A stretch of DNA of 64,000 nt from Euborellia annulipes (lineage: Eukaryota > Arthropoda > Insecta > Dermaptera > Anisolabididae), in the NCBI GenBank assembly GCA_023213315.1, contig JAKCPI010000531.1, positions 1 through 64,000 on the forward strand. The letters are read 5' to 3'. The notes beneath the pieces are model-generated. The model worked only from the letters and a program-made list of their open reading frames with translations. It was not told the DNA's origin and searched no databases. Below, one piece after another: positions 23,641-34,139 of this stretch. Position numbers and translations under genes: made by a program. Each line of letters begins with the position of its first letter. Position 1 is the first letter of the stretch.

Positions 23641-26600
23641 TTAATATCTTGTTAAAACTATTTTAAAATTTTCGGTCACTAAATGATCATGTTGAAATAC
23701 AATCACAATGTTGACTTCAAATTCTGTAAATAAAAAAAAAAAAAAAATTATGTAATTATGGGTATGAATGAGAGTAGAAATTTTCAAAACAACCTCCAAT
23801 GGGACCCTATCGGTAGGCAATTCTGGGATGGCAATATTTAAAAAAAATAATATAGGCCTACTGTAGAATAAAAAACAAAAAACGCTCACTAATTTTGGAT
23901 TGTATAATTTTAATTAATGAGATTTTTTTAAATTTCATTTAAGGTCTTTTTCGGCATGGAAGGCCATTTAGACCCCGTCTCTATTTCAAATGGATTGGTC
24001 GCTAATCCAATTGAAATAAATTTTTGTCGGGATGCGAACCCTTGACCTTTGGTAGCAGAAGCTAATGCTCTAGCCCTGAGCCACAGGTCAAGGGTAATTA
24101 ATGAGAGATTTTTGATCTTTTCATCTATAAATTAAGATAAAAATTGACCGGGAACGTGCATTCCTTCTGATTTACTTGATTTCCTTAATCCGGTCAGAGG
24201 CACTAGGGTCAATGTGTTTTTTATAAAAACCCTAAAACATTATTTGAGAAAAAAACGCTAAATTATCAAATTAATTTGATGGCCGCAATTTAGCGTTTTT
24301 TTCTAAGTAAGCCAACTTCAGCAACATCACTTAAGGAGACTAAAACATGATAGTAATTATCAAAATTGCAGATACGGTGAAAGTAATATCAAAATATACA
24401 GGCCCGTATTAGATGAAATGACTGCGAGTGTTTCTTTCTGGCCTCGCCAAAAAGAAACACTCACAGTCTTGTTAAAATGAATAAATAATATCCCTTTAAG
24501 GTTCAGTGATAAAGTAAGACTGGAAAGTTTTAAACCACCATTTTTAAATTAAATTACTGCGAAGAAAAAAGCCTCTTTTGTTTTATAACTTATTTTGAGC
24601 TAATTATTAAAATAAATTAGAGAGGATGAGGAATCTCGGTCGGCCTGGACCTAATGTCTTTAGTTTAGAAGGGATGAATGATCAAAGATTATTGTAATAT
24701 GCCGGAGGCAAATGGAAAGCAGCAATTCCTATTGATTTATTAAATTTCTTTTAATAGACATACGAGGTGTGTTCAAAAAGAAACAGAAATTTTCCTGTAT
24801 CAGCACGGTCCCCTTCAAAATAGTCCCCTCTACTGGCATGACACCGTTCCCAGCGTTTCTTCCATTTTTAGAACGCCTCCTGGAAGTTTTCCTCGTACAT
24901 TGTCCTGTATCTCCTCTATGGTTTGGAAACGACGTCCTTTCAATGTGTTTTTCAATTTGGAAAACAGGAAAAATCTGCTGGGGCTAAGTCCGGAGAATAC
25001 GGTGTATGGTGGATGGGGCACAACGGGCATGTGGGGTTTTGAGAGCTGCACATGCGGGAGCTGGCGCATTATCATGATGCAACAACATCCAACTCTGGTT
25101 TTCCCACAATTCAGGCCTCTTCCTATGCACTAGGATTCCTTGGTAGACTATCTGACCATGTGGCACAAATTCACACGGTGAAAGGAGGTAGTTTCCAAAG
25201 CATAGAGGAGATGCAGGATAATGCGACGAGCTACCTGCGCGCCGTCCCACAAAATGTGTTCCAGGAGCGTTCCAAAAATGGAAGAAACGATAGGAACGGT
25301 GTAATGCGAGTAGACAAGACAGTGCTTAAAATGTTGTACAACAAGCAATAAAGCTGATACAGCAAAGTTCTGTTTCTTTTTGAACGCACCTCGTATGATT
25401 TGCGTATTCCTCCTAAGCATATGACAACTCTATTATAAATATTTACACAACTAAAGAATGCGCAATGAAATTGTTAAAAAGAGAAGCTTCCTTTACTGGC
25501 TGTTTTGATCCTCATCGTCAACACATCAGTACTTCACTGACACATTTCACCATTGGCAGATTAAATAATAATTAATATTTTCAGTTTTATATTCTTAATA
25601 TTTGTCTAATACTAACCAACTTTAAAATTGCTAGTGATGAGCGTAGGACAAGTAAATAATCTCGGAAAGACCATATAAATGGGAATAGCAACTCCACAGG
25701 CCACATTGCCTTCTCCTATTTGTATATTTTGAATTTCAGTTGCATCTCTTGAATAGCCCTCGGCACAGCCACAGGTTTCCACTCGGACCAATTGTAACTC
25801 TATCGATTTAATTGGCATCTCTGAGTGTTCAACAATTAACTGAAAGAGGTTTAAAAATTAATTCACATTAAAAAAAAAAAGGAAAATTAAATAAATACCT
25901 CGCCTGTGAAAGGCTTTGTGACACAACACATGGTCGAATCAAGATGGCCAGAGACTCGAAATCGAGGCATTGATGTTTTATCCTTAACATGTTGTAGAGA
26001 TTCAGGTGTAACTGTAAATGGTATTGGATGCAGTACTGCCTTCTCGCAGGCATTTGGCTGAAAGGCAATTAAACACGAGTTAAATAATGTTCTTTTGAAA
26101 AGTGCAAAGGGAGGCGAATTAAATTGGATATGCAAAATATGATATCATTTTAAATAAGGGGTGGCCAACCCGCGGCCTGCCTTGAACAGTTTTCCGGACC
26201 GGGAGAATCTCGCGGTCTCAGAAACAAATAACGCACTAGTAAGATAAATATTTTTTAATGATTTCATTTTATTTAAATATTTTTTATATTTCATTTTTAA
26301 GTATTGAACTTTACAATCAGACCTATTCTCTAAAAACAGACGTTAAAATTTAACATCAAAAATTGTGTTAAAAAATAAAGTAATAACATTAGCGTTAAAA
26401 AAATCCTGTTCTCCAAACCAATTTTTAACAGAGACATTAATATGTTCACACTTTTTTCTCTTTCACACTCACACTCATACACAAATTCACACCGTTGCAC
26501 ATAGGAGTATTTGAAGTAAAAACCCGATCAAAATAGAAAAACTCAAAATGGATGCTTCTTTATATACTATAATCGGTTTATTGGAATCAAGGACGGATCC

Positions 26601-28701
26601 AGAGGTGTTTCTCGGGAGGGGGGGGGGGTAACCTGGTGTGACTGGTCGCACAAGACAATTTTTTCTTAATTTCGGAAAATTTAAAGGCGCATTCTGGCCA
26701 ATTATTTATTATTTTCCTTATATAAGAATATAAATACGCGTACAAATAAAATTTTACATTAAAAATAAAATTTTTTTCGAAAAAAAGTATTTTTTTTTTC
26801 AAATCTCGTGGAGGGGGTTTTACCCCCTTTACACCCCCCAACCCTTCCGGTTCGGCTACCTGGTCATAACATCACTCGGAACCCAGTCATTGTTTCAACT
26901 GCTTGTCTTGGTTCTAGGCGCTCTCATTTTCGTTAGTCAGTTTTTTGTGCAAAATGTCTTCATGTGGTGGTCAACAGAAAAAAACGACTTGAATGTGGAA
27001 ATTGAAGGTATGCTCTCTATATTACAGTATATTTGATTCAGTTTAAACGTAATTATCACTGTTTTTTATAAATATCAAAAACCGCTTTTTTGTACGTTTT
27101 TTTTAAGAAAATATAAGACAAATTAGTGTTTTTGTTTATGTGTCGCGGCTTGTCGCCTCAAACTTTTTATCTGGGCATAAAGTTTAGTCCTGGATGTAGA
27201 AACAAGAAAAATATATCCCCCCATCTCACCCTATATTTTCTTATAGTATTTTTACGTGAACGAGGGACTCCGTTCTTCGGGAGGACATGAAGTTAGTTGA
27301 ATGAATCTTTCTTCCATCAAATTCATTTTTTCTTCTATTTTTTTCCTTTGAACTCTTTCAAAATATCATAGAACTCTATTCTGGTAATTTTTTAACTCTT
27401 CCCAAAGGATCTATAACAAAAGAAAACTAAAATTATACTAAATCGATTTAATGAATTTCTGTTCCCTCGTTCACTTTAAAGTCTAATAAAAAAATATGGG
27501 GTGAGTCGGGGTGAAATGTTTTTCTTGTTTCTACATCCTAAAAGACTAAACTTTATGCCCATATAAAAAGTTTGAGGCGACAAGCCGCGACACATAAACA
27601 AAAACACTAATTTGTCTGAAATTTTCTTTAAAAAAAGTTCAAAAAAAGCGACTTTTGATATTGATAAAAAACAGTGATAATTACGTTCAAACTAATCAAA
27701 TATACTGTAATATAGAGAGCTTACCTTCAATTTCCACATTCAAGTCGTTTTTTTCTGTTGACCGCCGCATGAAGACATTTTGCACAAAAAACTGAGTAAC
27801 GAAAATGAGAGCGCCTAAAACCAAGGCAAGCAGTTAAAACAATGACTGACTTCCGACTGACATTGTGACCAGATACCCGAACCAGAAGGGTCGGAGGGGC
27901 TGGATTCCAATAAGCCGGTTATAGTAGATGAAGAAACATCCATTTTGGGTAGCATTAGGTAAACTTTGAGTTTTTCTATTTTGATCGGGTTTTTACGTCA
28001 AATACCCCTATGTGCGTTGTATTGAATAAATAAGGAAAGGTTATATTATAAATTGCTTTAGAAAAATATGGCCATTTGGTCTCGGTTACTAAATAATTAA
28101 GAGAATTCTGATTAGAAAGATTAAAAAATCACCTTGTATTCAACAATAAATTCAGCAACTTTCATTATATCTTTGTTGAGAAATGAGCGTTTCATTTCAC
28201 AGCGCAATAAATATTGTATATTTACGAAAACACCATGATAGGTTTCATGAAGAGGTTTCGATCCTCTTGGGACCAAAGGCAATTCGAATGGAATTTCTGT
28301 TCTGCCAGAAGGAATTCGCCCTGTTGAAACTAACTCTAATGAGCAACACACCAATTGAATGGGCTAAAATAACAAAAACAAGTAATGAGAACGAATAAAA
28401 ATAAAGTTTTTATAGATTTATAGCTTGGTTACCTTAACTGAGTTATAAAATGCCTCAAAAATTCCAACATTTTTAGGACTCAGTTGTAAATTGACATTTC
28501 CTTCCATTATTAAATGAATTCCATCATGCTTTATATCACTAGGAGTTACAACAAGGATTACACCTGTAATTTTTTCCTAAAAAATATATATACATATATA
28601 TATAAAGATAAATATATCAAAATTTATTTAAACAATTGTATTACTCCTTCATGATAAACTTTATTAGCTTTCTTTAGTTTTATATCTAAAGCAACTGACA
28701 T
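23641..28701 (-). CDS. VPS26C: VPS26C (DSCR3), retriever complex subunit
   Basis: Six coding exons on the minus strand: 28645-28701, 28433-28576, 28133-28363, 25899-26057, 25617-25839, 23641-23723. They total 897 nt, or 298 aa, against about 297 aa for the human protein. All junctions are GT-AG and in frame. Diagnostic stretches are ALDIKLKKANKVYH at the N-terminus, ETYHGVFVNIQYLLRC in the middle, VRVETCGCAEGYSRDATEIQ, and MVFPRLFTCPTL near the end. The family has an arrestin-like fold. With VPS35L and VPS29 it forms retriever, which recycles membrane cargo from endosomes to the cell surface. Nothing is missing. Introns 3 and 5 are swollen by a large palindrome and by mariner and SINE insertions. 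The start codon lies about 1.2 kb from that of eIF6, in the opposite direction. Confidence 0.96.
23938..24100 (-). mobile_element. tRNA-derived SINE
   Basis: The minus strand has an A box in CTGTGGCTCAGGGCTAGAG and a B box in GGGTTCGCATCCC, then a body ending GGCCTTCCATGCCGAAAAAG. It is the best-kept copy of the family also seen at 10827-10995, and lies in VPS26C intron 5. Confidence 0.7.
24763..25393 (-). mobile_element. Mariner element, rearranged internally
   Basis: Inverted ends CGAGGTGTGTTCAAAAAGAA and its complement match at all but one position, and TA flanks both sides (24761-24762, 25394-25395). On the minus strand two broken frames give LHHDNAPA and then HPPYTVFSGLSPSRFFLF plus LKGRRFQTIEEIQDN, the C-terminal third of a mariner transposase with a frameshift between. 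On the plus strand at about 25180-25350 a second C-terminal piece reads GGSFQSIEEMQDNAT. The body is therefore an inverted patchwork with intact ends. It lies in VPS26C intron 5. Confidence 0.85.
26496..28016. repeat. Large palindrome in VPS26C intron 3
   Basis: The left arm (26496 to about 27240) reappears inverted at about 27480-28016. Matching blocks run from GCACATAGGAGTATTTGAAG through the GATCAAAATAGAAAAACTC block to the ATTACAGTATATTTGA and CCGCGACACATAAAC blocks. The central spacer is about 240 bp. Only the left arm carries a MITE (26588-26846). Each arm includes a short open frame beginning MSSCGGQQKKTT and ending at a stop, with a CAAAATG context and a donor-like GAAG|GTA further on. 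Confidence 0.85.
26588..26846. mobile_element. hAT-type MITE in one palindrome arm
   Basis: It begins CAAGGACGGATCCAGAGGTG and has the family's G run and the TTTTACCCCCTTTAC block. The right terminal repeat is lost, together with about 15 bp that the other arm still has (ATCCAGCCCCTCCG). Confidence 0.75.
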
Positions 28702-29884
28702 TTTATCACAATTAAAAATGCATTAAAATTTATTTAAGTTTTCTGATCTAATTAAATGACTTGAGTTTGACACTTTGGTTTGACATTTGAAGCAAATGAT
28801 AAACAGATACCAATTGAATAAAAAAATTTTCATTTCATTTTTTAAAATTATTATAATAAATTTATAAATTTTTTAAATATTTATTTTGTTAATAGAATAT
28901 TTTAGAATAAATTGTAATTTTTCTTTTGATAACTGACAAGAAATTAAGAGGGAAATTTGAAATCTTATTCATAAACATGCTAGTCTCAATTAACAATGCT
29001 TACAATTAATTTGCAATAGTCATTAAAGTGAATTTAAATTTTAACCTACTTATTTAAATACCATGGGGGTATATAAGGGAGGGGGGCCGAGGCGCCCCCC
29101 CCGAAATTTTCTAAATGCATGAAAAATGGGATATACAGACATCAGCAGGGCTCGCCCCCCCCCCCCCCCCGAAATGTTTGATTGGCCCCGCAGTGCGAAA
29201 AAATATAGTCCCGTGAAAAAAATTTTTCCGCAGGATGGAAAACTTAGATTCCGCAAAAGAGAAAATGTTCCGCAGGGAGGCAAAAATAAAAATTTTTCTG
29301 CAGGGCAGAAAACTATGGTACCGCAAAAGAAAAATTTTTGAGCTCAGCCCCCCCCTCCCCCAACCCGAAAAATTACTATATACGCCCCTGTTAAATACAT
29401 AGATAACATCAATACAACATAACGCGTGTTCAAATCCCGCTTACAGTAAAAATTATCCAACATTGCCAATGTCTCGTTCTAGAGAGATAATCACTTGCTC
29501 GAGGGCATTTGAAAATATGATTAAAGTTGTCAAAGTTATTGTTACGTAATTTAAATGTTGCCGCTTAATATTATTCAAATTGCCAACACTACCAATAAAA
29601 ATTAAACAAAGTATTTTAGAATTTTTAGATAATTAATAATTTTTAAATTATATTTAAATTTTTGCAGAGCTACTCTTTTCCCCAAAAAGTTTTTTTGATT
29701 ATTACTCAATATTATGAAATTTTTAAAAGTTGGTTTTTTTTTTTAAGTCAATCAAAGCCAGCTCACACGTGTTTGTTTCTCTTTTATTTGACTCTGGTAT
29801 TAATCTCTCTTTAATCCATTTTTATCAATTATCTAACCTTCATTTTGATTTTTAAATTGAAAAGTTATTAAATTTATATTCCCA
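28702..29884. promoter_or_regulatory. Shared divergent upstream region, VPS26C and eIF6
   Basis: The two start codons face away from each other across 1183 bp. The space is AT-rich and contains one complete MITE (29062-29390). No TATA box or initiator could be assigned confidently. A bidirectional promoter is possible but not shown. Confidence 0.4.
29062..29390. mobile_element. hAT-type MITE, complete, between two genes
   Basis: Ends CATGGGGGTATATAAGG and CTATATACGCCCCTG. The exact 8-bp duplication TTAAATAC lies at 29054-29061 and 29391-29398. It carries three G or C runs and internal TTCCGCAGG subrepeats. Confidence 0.88.
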
Positions 29885-31839
29885 ATGGCTGTTAGAGTTC
29901 AATTTGAAAATAATAACGAAGTAGGAGTTTTCTCAAAATTGACAAATTCTTATTGTCTTGTTGCGATAGGGGGAAGCGAAAATTTCTATAGGTAAGTTTT
30001 CAAGCAATTCCTCCAATTACTTTAATAATCATATAAATTTTATTTTAGCGTTTTCGAAGCCGAGCTCGCAGAAACAATTCCCGTCATTCATGCTTCCGTA
30101 GGGGGATGTAGAATAATTGGACGAATGTGTGTCGGTAAGAAAATGTTTTGACATTTTTAGTTCAAGAATCAAATTTATTCTAAATTGCATTTTATTTATA
30201 GGCAACAAAAATGGTCTCTTAGTGCCTAATTCAACAACAGACACAGAATTACAACATATTCGAAATTCACTTCCCGATAATGTGCGTTTGCAAAGGGTTG
30301 AGGAAAGACTTTCAGCTTTAGGGAATGTAGTGGCCTGTAATGATTATGTCGCCTTGGTTCATCCGGACCTCGATCGCGTAAGCCTTCTTGATTCAGTACA
30401 GTTTTTTAATTTTTTAAAATAATATCTTTTCTATAGGAAACTGAAGAAATCTTAGCGGATGTGCTTAAAGTAGAAGTCTTTCGTCAAACTGTTGCCTCAA
30501 ATGTTCTCGTTGGTTCATATTGTGTTTTAAGCAATCAAGGAGGTTTGGTACATCCACAAACGACTATTCAAGAGCAAGACGAACTTTCATCTCTTTTACA
30601 AGTTCCTTTAGTTGTAAGTGAATTCAATTATAATCTTAATATTCTTACAAATTCTAAAAAGCCCCATCATAGCGCCTCGATAGAGATCTCGCCTCTTATG
30701 CCAAGGGTCAGGGGTTCGCTTCCATTTTCTAACAATTAAATTTTTCTAAATTGTTGTCTACAAATTAGGGGGCCTGTCGAAAATGTGCATAAGGTCTGAA
30801 AACTTATAATGACCAGTGGTCACATGCAGCCAGGAGGAATAGTTAAAAAATAAATAAAGGAGAAGCATAAAAGGGGAACTCAACTGCGGGAGCTGAGAAG
30901 ATGCCTGTTGAGATTAGATTTGAAAGTCTGAAGATTGTAGGTTTTGGGGAAGATGGACGCAAGGGAGCTTGTTCCAATCACGGGAGGTCATGGGGACAAA
31001 GGAAGACTAGTTCTGTTAGTCGTGATCTGAACAGCATAGGGAGGCTGGGACGAAAATGTTCTCCATGGTCGCAACGCTGCCTGGAGGGAGGCTGTTATGT
31101 TGGGATATTTATATAAAAATGGGTTCAATAAATGAGACTTGTTAGTTAGATGGTTTGTATTTAATTGACTTAGTTTTCTCGTTCTACCTTCACTACAAGC
31201 AGTCCATGCTGCGTCATTAAATGCTCGCGCAATCTCATACTCTCATACAACAGAGGCGATGTTGAGGTTGAGGTGCCTGGACTTGTTGGTTTGCCTCTCG
31301 AAAACGCTCCACACGAGGAAGTCGAAAGGGTTCAGGTTGGGACTTGAGGAGCTCGAAGACTTTCTATCTAAGCCGCTCTTCTGTTACATTCTACCCCTGA
31401 ATTCTACTGAGAAATTCATATTCAATTTTGTCCGGATTTTGACCACACACCCTGTTTATATGTATATACACTGAGGAGGGACCGAAATATTTGCATTCAA
31501 TTAGGGGAGTTTTGAGAGTACGAATCAACCTGATCTACTCATTCTATATAACTAGTATTAATTAATTAATTTATTTATTTATTTAGGCCGGAACTGTGAA
31601 TCGAGGCTCTGATGTGATCGCTGCTGGAATGGTTGTCAACGATTGGTGTGCCTTTGCCGGAATGGATACAACTTCAACTGAACTTTCTGTCATTGAATCC
31701 GTTTTTAAATTAAATGAGGCCCAACCAACAGCTATAACGACATCCATGAGGCCATCACTTATTGAAAGGTGGGATATTTTCAATTTAATTTATAAATATC
31801 TTTTTAATTAATTATTCATTTCTTTGCAGTTTATCATAA
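29885..31839 (+). CDS. eIF6: Eukaryotic translation initiation factor 6
   Basis: Six coding exons: 29885-29991, 30049-30134, 30202-30377, 30437-30613, 31587-31768, 31830-31839. They total 738 nt, or 245 aa, exactly the usual length. All junctions are GT-AG and in frame. The last exon has only ten coding bases (ending S-L-S-stop). Diagnostic sequences are [68 protein letters not shown] and [10 protein letters not shown]. eIF6 is a pentein-fold protein that binds the 60S ribosomal subunit. It is needed in the nucleolus for 60S maturation and keeps 60S from joining 40S too early. Intron 4 (973 bp) holds a SINE-like unit and a mariner-like remnant; the other introns are 57-67 bp. A poly(A) signal follows at 31861-31866. 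Confidence 0.98.
30660..30735 (+). mobile_element. tRNA-like SINE head in eIF6 intron 4
   Basis: AGCGCCTCGATAGAGATC resembles an A box and GGGGTTCGCTTCC a B box, at tRNA-like spacing. There is no complete cloverleaf. Confidence 0.45.
31195..31400 (-). pseudogene. Mariner/Tc-type transposase remnant
   Basis: The minus strand reads [20 protein letters not shown], then a stop, then [15 protein letters not shown] in the same frame. S-P-x-L-N-P-x-D-F-x-W-W-like spacing is the region around the last catalytic Asp of mariner-family transposases. It is only about 65 codons and broken. Confidence 0.6.
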
Positions 31840-32639
31840 ACATCCAGGAAATATCTTTAAAATAAAAAAAAAAATAATGCCCAATTAGAATTATTCACGA
31901 TTGTTTTTAACATTGAATATTAATTATATTAAGCAGTAAAAATTACCAGTGCCTTTTTATCTCCCCAATAACAAACAGCTCTGAATTACGTCTATATAAA
32001 AATAAAAACTCTTGGATATATCGATTTCCCATCAATGCAAAATGTTTATCGAATTCTAAGCCTTGCCAGTTCAGATATTGTGATAACAACCTTTTGCATT
32101 ATATAAATAATATAAATCTAAAGTTTATATATATATAGATGCAGTCTATGGATGGAAGCTTCTTCTCCATAATTTCCAAACCCATCATTTTTTCTAATGT
32201 TATTTTTTTATCATACCGGTATACTTATCACTTATTTGAATATATAAATTGATTAAAGATTCATTCCATAGATAAATAAAAAGTATAAAAAAAAATAATT
32301 TATCTTTCATTTTATTTTTGTTCTTGAATTTATAATTTTATCTTGTAAAAAAAAAATTAAAAATAAATGAATAAACAAAAGATTTTATTAAAAAATTAGT
32401 TTTTTTTTTTTTTTTTTAATTATCAAAATTCCCAATGTTTTTAAAACAAAAACCCTATTTCAAAGTGCAGATTTATTTTTGTTTTTTTGTTTTCCGCGTG
32501 CATCGACGCCTTTTAGAGATTATCTGAGTATTATAGATGTTTAGATGTTATCAGTACATATTTGTTAAGATTTATTTGTAACCAATATAATTTAAAGAAT
32601 TAGTAATATCTATAAGCTATATGATTTTAAGATAAAATT

Positions 32640-32850
32640 TTTGGTATGAGGATGTGGCATAGGGCAGCCAAGGCGAAAAATAAAATAAAAATTTTATTAT
32701 TTTTTTGTCGACGTTGACATCATTTTTGTCCTGATGAAGAGTGCGATCGGCACTCGAAACGTCGACAAAAAATAATACAATTTTTATTTTATTTTTCGCC
32801 TTGGCTGCCCTATGCGACATCCTCATATCATAATATCCAGCCATCAAGAA
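32640..32850. mobile_element. Penelope-like inverted pair with hammerhead
   Basis: The arms ATGAGGATGTGGCATAGGGC... and its inverse ...GCCCTATGCGACATCCTCAT include the GCCTTGGCTGCCCTATG box. The hammerhead core lies between them. Confidence 0.7.
32722..32771 (+). ncRNA. Hammerhead ribozyme motif, best-preserved copy
   Basis: Stem I is 8 bp (UUUUUGUC at 32723-32730 with GACAAAAA at 32764-32771). The core CUGAUGA (32731-32737) is followed by one extra A. Stem II is 6 perfect pairs (GAGUGC with GCACUC, loop GAUCG). GAAAC and the cleavage triplet GUC (32761-32763) follow. Stem III is two pairs with no loop. Compared with the textbook ribozyme the only departures are the extra base before stem II and the minimal stem III. 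Confidence 0.75.
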
Positions 32851-34139
32851 ACAACTAGCTAAAACTTTTGGTTTTTTTTTTTAAACAAATTTAAAAAATC
32901 TGGTGTCGACATATATTTAGTTTCCACCCATATACATGTATTAGAATTCAAGATGTAAAATTTATAAAGGGTAAAGTGTGCTTCAAACAATTTTGAGGGC
33001 AAAATGAGAATATACATTTTAAAGGGCATCTAAAAAATAATTGATTTTTGAATTTTAATCAAAATCGTTAGAGCGAATTTTGAGAATACCGAAAAAAACT
33101 AAAAAAGTTCATCAGTAAAGAACTAGTACTTTTTAGCTGATTTTGTTAAAAAGCTTCGTGTTACGCCCCAGGGGGATACCTAACTTGAATATAAAATTTC
33201 AACCTCGTAGCTCAATTCCTTCATGCTTAAAATTGAACACACAGACCATGTCGCGAAAACCACATTTTTGGATTCAGGGGACCTCAAAACGTGTATATCC
33301 ATCAAAATCTCGACATCGTATTTTTGACATGAATTCAATACTTTCTCTCTCTATATATTAACATATAAGGGTAAGAGAAAGTAAAAATTTAGTGTTGGCT
33401 GGACAATGCATGTTTGCATAGTGGTAGGTCAAGAAGGCATGCACGAAAAAGTTGGTGGCTTGAATAACTCCTGTCTTAAGAGGTATAATTATTATGAATA
33501 TACGGTTAGAAAGAATGATTTTTCAGCTAAAGGTTTCACCATTTATTTTTTTCCTATAAATCCATTTTACGCGATATGGTTGTTGGTTGCTTGATGGATA
33601 TTCAAAAATCAATTATTTTTTTGAATTCTCTTTAAAATATATCCCCCCAGTCACACCAGATTTTTCTGGTTAATTAATAATCCAGTTTTTTTTTCTCTAA
33701 TTAAAATATTTTTACGTTCTACGACTTGTTACCTGTTATACATTTTTATCGTTATTTATTTTACTATTGTATAATTTTAAAGAAGAATTAAACCAATTAC
33801 GTGTTAATTAATAATTGTTAAACCAAAAATTTCGCGTTGTCATTTGGTGTGTGTTCGCGTGAAACCCTTCCCCCCCCCCCCCCCCATCAACCATCTTCAA
33901 CAACAATTTGGCAACGGGAAACGGGAAATTCATCATAAATGGCGCTCAACGTGGGGCAGCAAAATCATTATGTATTATAATCTTTTGTTTATTTCCAATT
34001 GTAAGTAAACAAAACCTTCGCAAAATGTAAATATTTATATTTCTTTTAAATTTCGAATTTTTCCTACTTTTTTTTATAAATATTCTGAAGACAAATTCTA
34101 GTTAAAATGGACAACGATTAACCTTTTCCATTCCAAAGA

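Larger units (their letters stand above)
31840..34139. other. Spacer between eIF6 and the ICPPC-repeat gene
   Basis: Poly(A) signal at 31861. A Penelope-like inverted pair lies at 32640-32850. Interspersed repeats lie at 33200-33395 (relatives at 715-925 and 48835-49035) and 33400-33600 (relative at 53020-53180). A C run of about 20 is near 33870. 33830-33970 is less AT-rich, has short upstream frames, and may be the promoter and 5' leader of the next gene. Confidence 0.5.
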
